Source: Oerskovia sp042887685 (GTDB taxonomy: Bacteria; Actinomycetota; Actinomycetes; Actinomycetales; Cellulomonadaceae). From it: a stretch of 64,000 nt of DNA. The position numbers were made by a program, and so were the translations under genes. Position 1 is the stretch's first letter; each line of letters begins with the position of its first letter. Under the pieces are notes generated by a model. It was not told where the DNA came from. It did no database searches and saw only the letters and a program-made list of their open reading frames with translations. Shown in pieces: positions 57,679 to 64,000 of the stretch. The stretch covers positions 62,001 through 126,000 of the forward strand of contig NZ_JBHVOS010000004.1 in assembly GCF_042887685.1 (NCBI RefSeq). Reading direction: 5' to 3'.

Positions 57679-59960
57679 AACATCTCCTTGGGGTCGAGCT
57701 GGACGCGTACGCTCCCACCCTCGCGCTTCGCGGAGCGGACCGCCAGGGAGGCCGAGAGCTCGCGCGCGAGCCGCCGACCCTCGCGCAGCGGCACGCGCAC
57801 GATCGTGCGGACGGGAGGTTGCAGCGACGGGTCGCGCCCGGCCCCCGCCCGGGCGGGGCGTCCTGCGGCCTCGGCGACCTCCACGGGCCCCAGGGTCGTC
57901 GAGGGGTCCGCGAGGCCCACCCGCGCCACGACCGCGTCCACGGCCTGCCGGTCGCCCGTGACCGCCGCGACCCGCACCGCGGGCGGCAGGTCGAGCTCGC
58001 GGCGCTCGGCCAGCTCGCGGTCCGCGAACCCGGCCGGGTCCCAGCGCACCAGGGCGTTGGTCGGCCCGGGGGCCGCGTCCCCCACGAGGAGCACCTGCCC
58101 GCCCTCGCGCGCCGAGCGCACCAGGCCCGCGGCCGCGAGCCAGCGGTGCAGCGCGTCCTGGGCGACCGCGAGGCCCACGTGCGCTGTGCTCAGCGCCGCG
58201 TCGAGCAGCAGCGCGGCGGCGTAGCCGCCCTCCGCGACGGGCTCGGCACCCGGGGTCGCGACGATCACGGCCGGGCGCGGCCCGACGGCGGAGAGCACCC
58301 CGCCCGGTGCGCTCGCCCCCGAGACGCGCACCGCGACGCCCGGGAAGGCCCGTCCCAGCTCCTCGGCCGTGCGACCGGACCCGACGCGCACCGAGCGCAG
58401 CCCCGTCCAGCGGCACTCGTCGCACGACCACGCCCCGGCCAGCGCCCCGCACCACGCGCACTGCGGCGGTGCGCCCGGTCCGGGCAGCATCAGGGGCCCG
58501 TGGCACGTGCCGCAGTGCGCGGCCGTCCGGCAGCGCGCGCACGCCACGACGGGCATGTACCCGGCCCGGGGGACCTGGACCAGCACGGGCCCGGTGCCCA
58601 GGGCGTCCCGCACGGCCCGCCACGCGGCGCTCGGCAAGCGGGCCGCGGCCCCGGCTCCCTCCGCCGCGAGCTCGACCGACGTCAGCGCCCGCACCCGGGG
58701 CGCGCGCGAGCGCAGCACCTCGCGCGGGGCCGCGACCTCCCGGGCCCACCCCGACTCGAGGAGCGCCTGGGCCTGCACCGTCCGGCTGACCGAGCCGAGC
58801 AGGAACGCGGCCCCCTCCTGCTCGCTGCGCAGGGCGAGGACCTCCCGGGCGTGCGGGTAGGGAGAGCGGGGCTCGGCGAGGGTCTCCTCGCCGTCGTTCC
58901 AGCAGGCGACGAGCCCCAGGTCCTGGACGGGTGCGAACGCCGCGGCGCGCGTCCCCACGACGATCCGCACGTCGCCCCGCAGCGCCGCCAGGAAGCTGCG
59001 GTACCGGGGCGAGGGGCCCTCGTCGGCCGTCAGGCGCACGAACTGCCCGTCACGGCGTGCCGTGTGCGGGGCGTAGCCCGCGAGCTCGAGGGCGAGGCAC
59101 ATCTGGTCGACGTCGCGCGCGTCGGGCAGCACCACGAGCGCGCCCCGGCCGCCCGTGACCGTGGCACGCACGGCCTCGGCAAGGGCCAGAGCCCAGTGCT
59201 GGACGGCCTGCGCGGGGTCCTCGTCGCCCGCGCCGCGCCCGCCCGGGGCCTGTGCGTCCTGCACGGGCACGCCGTCGGCCACGCGGCCCGGCAGGGCCGT
59301 CCAGACGGCTCGCGGCGCCGACCCGCCGACCAGGTGGTTCAGGAACGCGGCGCCGCCGCGGTAGGGGGCCCACTCGGAGGGGCGAGCGGGCGCGGCCTCC
59401 TGGGCTCCCGCACCCGGGGGTGTCTCGGTGCTCGGGTCCGCCGGTGCGTCCCCGGTGGGCGGCTCGCTGCCCGACGGCGCCGCCTCGGCCCGCGCGTGGC
59501 GCGGCGGGATCGCGAGGCGCAGCACGTCCGAGAGGGTGCCCGCGTAGTGGTCGGCGACCGTGCGGCACAGCTGTGCCACCTGCGGGGTGAGCACCCGCTC
59601 GGGCGAGACGAGGCGCTTGAGCGGCACGAGCCGCCCGTCGTGGTCGCTCTCGCCGGCCCGGGCCAGGACGAACCCGTCGACCTCCTGCGGGCCGAACCGC
59701 ACCTTGACCCGGACACCGGGCTGCGCGTCACCGGCCATGGAGGCCGGGACGAGGTAGTCGAACGTCTGGTCCAGGTGGTGCGGCACCAGGTCCAGGACGA
59801 CCCGCGCGACCGGCAGGTCGCTCGCGATCTCGAGCGCACCCACCGGGCGAGCGGCCTTGCTGCCCGTGCGGCCGCCACGCGGCGCCTGGCGCGGCTGGGG
59901 CGCGGGGAGCAGCGTGAGCTGCTCCCCCGCGTCCTGGTGCACGGCGTCCTGGCTGGTCAT
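57675..59960 (-). CDS. priA: primosomal protein N' (PriA), ATPase-degenerate actinobacterial form
   Basis: The 761-residue protein has the PriA N-terminal DNA-binding region (ARVVLDLVPHHLDQTFDYLV; VKVRFGPQEVDGFVL), the zinc-binding insertion (CARCRTAAHCGTCHG ... CAWCGALAGAWSCDECRWTG), and the C-terminal domain. Where Walker A GxTGSGKT is expected there is GGSAPRAVWTALPG, and the DEAH box is WNDGEE. Replication restart by ATP-driven unwinding is therefore unlikely; a structural role is expected, as in other Actinobacteria. Confidence 0.9.
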   Translation of the reverse strand: MTSQDAVHQDAGEQLTLLPAPQPRQAPRGGRTGSKAARPVGALEIASDLPVARVVLDLVPHHLDQTFDYLVPASMAGDAQPGVRVKVRFGPQEVDGFVLARAGESDHDGRLVPLKRLVSPERVLTPQVAQLCRTVADHYAGTLSDVLRLAIPPRHARAEAAPSGSEPPTGDAPADPSTETPPGAGAQEAAPARPSEWAPYRGGAAFLNHLVGGSAPRAVWTALPGRVADGVPVQDAQAPGGRGAGDEDPAQAVQHWALALAEAVRATVTGGRGALVVLPDARDVDQMCLALELAGYAPHTARRDGQFVRLTADEGPSPRYRSFLAALRGDVRIVVGTRAAAFAPVQDLGLVACWNDGEETLAEPRSPYPHAREVLALRSEQEGAAFLLGSVSRTVQAQALLESGWAREVAAPREVLRSRAPRVRALTSVELAAEGAGAAARLPSAAWRAVRDALGTGPVLVQVPRAGYMPVVACARCRTAAHCGTCHGPLMLPGPGAPPQCAWCGALAGAWSCDECRWTGLRSVRVGSGRTAEELGRAFPGVAVRVSGASAPGGVLSAVGPRPAVIVATPGAEPVAEGGYAAALLLDAALSTAHVGLAVAQDALHRWLAAAGLVRSAREGGQVLLVGDAAPGPTNALVRWDPAGFADRELAERRELDLPPAVRVAAVTGDRQAVDAVVARVGLADPSTTLGPVEVAEAAGRPARAGAGRDPSLQPPVRTIVRVPLREGRRLARELSASLAVRSAKREGGSVRVQLDPKEML

Positions 59961-60012
59961 CGCCCTATCTCAGCACGCGCCACCCACGGCGGGCCAACCC
60001 GCGCGCCGAGGC

Positions 60013-61206
60013 TCAGACCGCGGCCTGGAGGGCCGCCACGCGATCCGTGCGCTCCCACGTGAAGTCGGGCAGCTCGCGTCCGAAGTGCCCGTACGCGGCC
60101 GTCTGCGAGTAGATGGGCCGCAGCAGGTCGAGGTCGGCGATGATCGCCGCTGGACGCAGGTCGAAGACCGCGTCGATCGCGGCACGGATGCGCTCGACCG
60201 GGACGGTCTCGGTGCCGAACGTCTCCACGTACAGGCCCACGGGGTGCGCCTTGCCGATCGCGTACGCGACCTGCACCTCGCAGCGGCGTGCCAGACCCGC
60301 CGCGACGACGTTCTTGGCGACCCAGCGAGTGGCGTAGGCGGCCGAGCGGTCGACCTTCGACGGGTCCTTGCCCGAGAACGCGCCACCGCCGTGACGGGCC
60401 ATGCCGCCGTAGGTGTCGACGATGATCTTGCGACCCGTGAGCCCCGCGTCTCCCTGCGGGCCACCGATGACGAACTTGCCGGTCGGGTTCACGAGCAGGC
60501 GGAAGTCCGCGACGTCCAGGTCGAGCCCCTCGACGACGGGCGCGACCACGAGCTCGGCGACCTGGGCGCGCAGCGTCTCCTGCAGGACGTCCTCGTCGTG
60601 CTGGGTCGACAGGACCACTGTGTCGAGGCGGACCGCGCGGTCGCCGTCGTACCCGATGGTGACCTGGGTCTTGCCGTCGGGGCGAAGGCCCGGCAACGAC
60701 CCGTCCTTGCGGACCAGGGCCAGGCGCTCCGCGAGGCGGTGCGCGAGGAAGATCGGCAGGGGCAGGAGCGTGGGGGTCTCGTCGCTCGCGTAGCCGAACA
60801 TCAGACCCTGGTCACCGGCACCCTGGGCGTCGAGCGGGTCGAGGTCGCTGGTGTCGTCACGCTGCTCGATGCTCTTGTCGACGCCCTGGGCGATGTCCGG
60901 GGACTGCTGGCCGATCGAGACCGAGACGCCGCACGAGTCGCCGTCGAAGCCGATCGCCGAGGAGGTGTAGCCGATCCCCCGGACCACCTCACGGATGATC
61001 TGCGGGATCTCGACGTAGGCGTTGGTCGTGACCTCGCCCGCCACGTGCACGAGGCCCGTCGTGACCATGGTCTCCACCGCCACGCGCGACGACGGGTCCT
61101 GCTCGAGGAGCGCGTCGAGGATCGCGTCGGAGATCTGGTCACAGACCTTGTCCGGGTGGCCTTCCGTCACGGACTCGGACGTGAACAGGCGCAGGTCAGA
61201 ACTCAT
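60013..61206 (-). CDS. metK: S-adenosylmethionine synthetase
   Basis: The 397-residue protein has all MetK blocks: TSESVTEGHPDKVCDQISDA, DAQGAGDQGLMFGYASDET, PTGKFVIGGPQGDAGLTGRK and GGGAFSGKDPSKVDRSAAY. It forms S-adenosylmethionine from methionine and ATP. ATG 61206 lies seven bases after TACTCT with no Shine-Dalgarno sequence, so the transcript is leaderless. Confidence 0.97.
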   Translation of the reverse strand: MSSDLRLFTSESVTEGHPDKVCDQISDAILDALLEQDPSSRVAVETMVTTGLVHVAGEVTTNAYVEIPQIIREVVRGIGYTSSAIGFDGDSCGVSVSIGQQSPDIAQGVDKSIEQRDDTSDLDPLDAQGAGDQGLMFGYASDETPTLLPLPIFLAHRLAERLALVRKDGSLPGLRPDGKTQVTIGYDGDRAVRLDTVVLSTQHDEDVLQETLRAQVAELVVAPVVEGLDLDVADFRLLVNPTGKFVIGGPQGDAGLTGRKIIVDTYGGMARHGGGAFSGKDPSKVDRSAAYATRWVAKNVVAAGLARRCEVQVAYAIGKAHPVGLYVETFGTETVPVERIRAAIDAVFDLRPAAIIADLDLLRPIYSQTAAYGHFGRELPDFTWERTDRVAALQAAV

Positions 61207-61271
61207 GGGAACCAGAGTACTGTCCCGCTAGGTGATACCCGGCATCCGACCACTGAGACGTGAACGAGATC

Positions 61272-62507
61272 TCAGTCCGTGGTCGGCGCGATCGGAGGAG
61301 AGACCTTGAGGACCGTGTCCCACACCGCGTCCGCGACCTCACGCTTCGTGCCCTGGGCCTGAGCGACGGTCTCGCCCTGTGCGTCGACGATCAGGACCTC
61401 GTTGGTGTCGGTCCCGAAGCCCCTGCCGTCGCCCACGGGGTTGATCACGAGGAGGTCGGCGCCCTTGCGGCGCGCCTTGGCGCGGCCGTGGTGCCACACG
61501 TCTCCCGCGTCGTCGCCCGTCTCGGCCGCGAACCCGACGACGACCTGCCCCGGGCGCAGGCGCTCGCGCGCGAGCTCCGCCAGGATGTCGGGGTTCTCGA
61601 CCAGCTCGATCGGGGCGGGCCCCTGACCGGGGACCTTCTTGATCTTCGACGACGGGGTGCGGGCCGGGCGGAAGTCCGCGACCGCGGCCGTCATGACCAC
61701 CACGTCGGCCCCCGGAGCCAGCGAACGCACGGCCTCGCGCAGCTCGGCGGTCGAGCCGACCCGGACGACGTCGGCGACGTCGTCGAGGGGTTCGGTCAGG
61801 TTCGCCCCGACGAGCGTCACCTCTGCGCCCCGCTCCTGCGCGGCACGGGCCAGGGCGATGCCCTGTCGACCGCTCGACAGGTTCCCGATGAAGCGCACCG
61901 GGTCGATCGGCTCGCGCGTGCCGCCGGCCGAGACGACCACGCGCAGACCGGACAGGTCCCGGGCCGCCGCGGGAGCAGCGCCCCGCGCGGCCACCTCGAG
62001 GGCGATCCGTGCGATGTCCTCGGGCTCCGGCAGGCGGCCCGGACCGGAGTCCTTGCCCGTGAGGCGACCGCTCGCCGGCTCGATCACGTGCACCCCGCGC
62101 GAGCGCAGCGTCGTGACGTTGGCCACGGTCGCCGGGTGCTGCCACATCTCGGTGTGCATGGCCGGGGCCATGACGACCGGGCAGGACACGGTCAGCAGGG
62201 TCGAGGTGAGCAGGTCGTCCGCGCGGCCCGCAGCCGCGCGCGCGAGGAGGTCCGCCGTGGCGGGCGCGACGATCACGAGGTCCGCGCCCTGGCCGAGCGC
62301 GACGTGCGCGACCTGCGGGACGTCGTCGAACACCTCGGTGCTGACCTTCTCGCCCGACAGGGCCTCGAACGTCGGCGCCCCGACGAAACGCAGGGCGGAC
62401 GCGGTGGGCACGACCCGCACCTGGTGCCCCTGCTCGCGCAGGAGCCGCAGCAGGAGCACGGCCTTGTAGGCCGCCACTCCCCCGGAGACCCCCAGAAGGA
62501 TCCTCAT
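61272..62507 (-). CDS. coaBC: bifunctional phosphopantothenoylcysteine decarboxylase/phosphopantothenate synthase
   Basis: The 411-residue protein has the flavoprotein CoaC domain (MRILLGVSGGVAAYKAVLL; SCPVVMAPAMHTEMWQHPA; CoaC Cys region near residue 150) and the CoaB domain (VVVSAGGTREPIDPVRFIGN; VVVMTAAVADFRPA; SSKIKKV). It performs two steps of coenzyme A synthesis. ATG 62507 follows GGAGGG; an upstream start would add an unlikely ten-residue extension. Confidence 0.95.
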   Translation of the reverse strand: MRILLGVSGGVAAYKAVLLLRLLREQGHQVRVVPTASALRFVGAPTFEALSGEKVSTEVFDDVPQVAHVALGQGADLVIVAPATADLLARAAAGRADDLLTSTLLTVSCPVVMAPAMHTEMWQHPATVANVTTLRSRGVHVIEPASGRLTGKDSGPGRLPEPEDIARIALEVAARGAAPAAARDLSGLRVVVSAGGTREPIDPVRFIGNLSSGRQGIALARAAQERGAEVTLVGANLTEPLDDVADVVRVGSTAELREAVRSLAPGADVVVMTAAVADFRPARTPSSKIKKVPGQGPAPIELVENPDILAELARERLRPGQVVVGFAAETGDDAGDVWHHGRAKARRKGADLLVINPVGDGRGFGTDTNEVLIVDAQGETVAQAQGTKREVADAVWDTVLKVSPPIAPTTD

Positions 62508-62583
62508 CGGTACGAGCCCTCCCTCTGTGCCACGCACGCCGCGCCCACCCGGACCGCTGAGCCGCCCGCAGGCGGCCCGGCGG

Positions 62584-62856
62584 TCAGGAGGCGGGGGCCT
62601 CCACGGTCTCGATCGTGAGCAGGCCCTCGTTGATCTCGCGCATCGCGATCGACAGCGGCTTCTCCTGGTTGCGGGTCTCGACGAGCGGGCCCACGTTCTC
62701 CAGCAGGCCCTCGTTGAGCTGCGAGTAGTACGCGTTGATCTGGCGCGCGCGCTTGGCGGCGTAGATCACGAGCGCGTACTTGGAGTCGGCGCGCTCCAGC
62801 AGGTCGTCGATCGGCGGGTCGGTGATGCCCTCGGGGGCGGCGATGGTTCCAGACAC
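62584..62856 (-). CDS. rpoZ: RNA polymerase omega subunit
   Basis: The 90-residue protein contains the omega signature: GITDPPIDDLLERADSKYAL, VIYAAKRARQINAYYSQLNE and PLSIAMREINEGLLTIE. It assists beta' folding and RNA polymerase assembly. GTG start with GGAGTGA upstream. Between gmk and coaBC, as in most Actinobacteria. Confidence 0.95.
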   Translation of the reverse strand: MSGTIAAPEGITDPPIDDLLERADSKYALVIYAAKRARQINAYYSQLNEGLLENVGPLVETRNQEKPLSIAMREINEGLLTIETVEAPAS

Positions 62857-63021
62857 AGTCTCACTCCGTGAGTCAGGGGGGCCTGCGGCGGCTCAGACGG
62901 TCGCCCGCAGGATGGATCAAAGAGGTTGCGCGCGCTCATGACGCACACGCCTGACGACCAGTCTACTGGGCAGGCACAAATCGTCGTGGTGCCCAGGCCC
63001 GGGGCGCCGGCACCTCGGCGG

Positions 63022-63693
63022 TCACGCGACGGGCGTCAGGCCCATCGCCTCGACGAGCGCGTCGGTCGCCCGGTGCACCTCGTCGTTGACGATCACGACG
63101 TCGAACTCGGGCTCGGCCGCCAGCTCGACACGGGCCGTGGCGAGGCGACGCTCGCGCTCCTCGGGACCCTCCGTACCGCGCCCGACGAGCCGGCGCTCGA
63201 GCTCCTCCCAGCTCGGTGGGGCGAGGAACACGAACCGGGCCTCGGGCATGGACGCACGCACCTGGCGCGCACCCTGCAGGTCGATCTCGAGCAGCGCCGG
63301 GACCCCCGCCGCGAGCTTCTCCTCGACCGGCCGGCGAGGGGTCCCGTACCTGTTGCGCCCGTGCACCACGGCCCACTCCAGCATCTCGCCCGCCTCGACC
63401 AGCCGGTCGAACTCCTCAGAGCTGATGAAGTGGTAGTGGACGCCGTCCACCTCGCCGGGACGAGCGGCACGGGTCGTCGCGGACACGGACAGCCACACCT
63501 GCGGGTACCGCGCGCGGATGTCCGCCGACACGGTCCCCTTCCCGACGGCGGTGGGCCCCGCCAGGACGGTCAGGCGGGCAGGGGTCGGTGGTGCGGCAGG
63601 CGCCGGGGCGGCCTGCTCGACGGGTGAAGCGGAAATGTCAGCCAAACCTCTCGATGAGCGCCGCGGACTGGTGGGGTCCCAGCCCGCGGACAC
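63022..63693 (-). CDS. gmk: guanylate kinase
   Basis: The protein has Walker A LTVLAGPTAVGKGTVSADIR, SVSATTRAARPGEVDGVHYH and the GMP-binding region, ending FDVVIVNDEVHRATDALVE. It makes GDP from GMP. The start is uncertain: GTG 63693 gives 223 residues but overlaps mihF by 56 bp; a TTG at 63645 gives 207 residues but its ribosome site is too close. The core domain is intact either way. Confidence 0.93.
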   Translation of the reverse strand: MSAGWDPTSPRRSSRGLADISASPVEQAAPAPAAPPTPARLTVLAGPTAVGKGTVSADIRARYPQVWLSVSATTRAARPGEVDGVHYHFISSEEFDRLVEAGEMLEWAVVHGRNRYGTPRRPVEEKLAAGVPALLEIDLQGARQVRASMPEARFVFLAPPSWEELERRLVGRGTEGPEERERRLATARVELAAEPEFDVVIVNDEVHRATDALVEAMGLTPVA

Positions 63694-63949
63694 GACGTGT
63701 CTCGGCGATCCCGATCTCCTCCATGATCGCCCGGGCCTTCACCTTACCCACGCCAGGCAGCGACTCCAGCAGCGCGACGACGCGCAGCTTGCCGATCACG
63801 TCGTCCGTGCGCCCCTGCTCGATCACCTCGGCGAGGGAGCCCTGGGAGTGCTTCAACCGGTTCTTGACCTCGGCCCGCACCCGACGGGCCTCGGCCGCCT
63901 TCTCGAGTGCCGCCGCGCGCTGCTCGGGGGTCAGGGATGGTAGTGCCAC
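63638..63949 (-). CDS. mihF: actinobacterial integration host factor mIHF
   Basis: The 103-residue protein starts ALPSLTPEQRAAALEKAAEA (GTG read as Met) and has a basic helical stretch VRAEVKNRLKHSQGSLAEV, then a helix-two-turn-helix DNA-binding end: LLESLPGVGKVKARAIMEEI and VRGLGPHQSAALIERFG. It bends DNA nonspecifically and aids nucleoid organisation and integration. AGGTGA lies upstream; GTG 63958 is an alternative start. Confidence 0.94.
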   Translation of the reverse strand: MALPSLTPEQRAAALEKAAEARRVRAEVKNRLKHSQGSLAEVIEQGRTDDVIGKLRVVALLESLPGVGKVKARAIMEEIGIAETRRVRGLGPHQSAALIERFG

Positions 63950-64000
63950 GCAAGTCACCTACTTGTCCTCAGACGGATGGGCCCACACGTGCACCGGGGC

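Overview
The window is a very GC-rich (by eye roughly three quarters G+C) actinobacterial chromosome segment. Gene content and order (PafBC-TatA-TatC-HelY; CDP-alcohol transferase/DUF881/FHA/MerR cluster; rib-rpe-rsmB-fmt-priA-metK-coaBC-rpoZ-gmk-mihF) match Actinobacteria, and features such as a PriA without a Walker motif, RbpA and mIHF are diagnostic of that phylum. My inference is a Micrococcales member of the Cellulomonas/Oerskovia/Cellulosimicrobium type; I cannot name the species. No rRNA, tRNA, CRISPR array or complete prophage is visible.

Layout. 0-6.9 kb: a 5'-truncated GMC (cholesterol-oxidase-like) oxidoreductase, an endonuclease/exonuclease/phosphatase-fold protein, a YciO/Sua5 protein, a UDP-glucose pyrophosphorylase, a YigZ/IMPACT protein, a C-terminally truncated tyrosine-recombinase-like protein and a VOC protein; three LexA-like palindromes lie 44 bp apart at 1.6 kb. 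7-12.4 kb: a minus-strand operon DUF3866-DUF4129-small membrane protein-MoxR ATPase-DUF58-membrane protein. 12.4-23.7 kb: plus-strand pafB-pafC-small membrane protein-tatA-tatC-lipid kinase, then helY, an amidohydrolase and lnt. 23.9-31 kb: rbpA, then an accessory-looking stretch with two complete tyrosine recombinases, small DUF proteins, a patatin, AT-rich palindromes and short ORFs. 31-34.5 kb: a phospholipase-D/cardiolipin synthase-like protein, a metallo-beta-lactamase-fold hydrolase, and a divergent TetR/SDR pair with a clear operator. 34.6-44.4 kb: pyruvate carboxylase and a conserved cell-envelope/regulatory cluster (MerR, DUF151, MerR, FHA/GarA-like, DUF881, Sbp, DUF881, CDP-alcohol phosphatidyltransferase). 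44.8-47.4 kb: a DEAD-box RNA helicase and a PH-domain protein. 47.7-64 kb: a minus-strand housekeeping block: hisE-hisG, the FMN-riboswitch-controlled ribD-ribE-ribBA-ribH operon, rpe, rsmB-fmt, a HAD hydrolase and priA, metK, coaBC, rpoZ, gmk and mihF.

A recurring feature is start codons placed 6-8 nt after a TANNNT -10 hexamer without a Shine-Dalgarno sequence, i.e. likely leaderless mRNAs. Translational coupling by ATGA/GTGA overlaps is common inside the operons. The most unusual signals are the phased LexA-like array in a convergent intergenic region, the AT-rich near-identical repeats bracketing the truncated recombinase, the divergent TetR/SDR promoters with overlapping -10 boxes and an operator inside the SDR reading frame, a 57-bp minisatellite in ribD, and a near-consensus promoter firing into a 21-codon leaderless ORF upstream of lnt.
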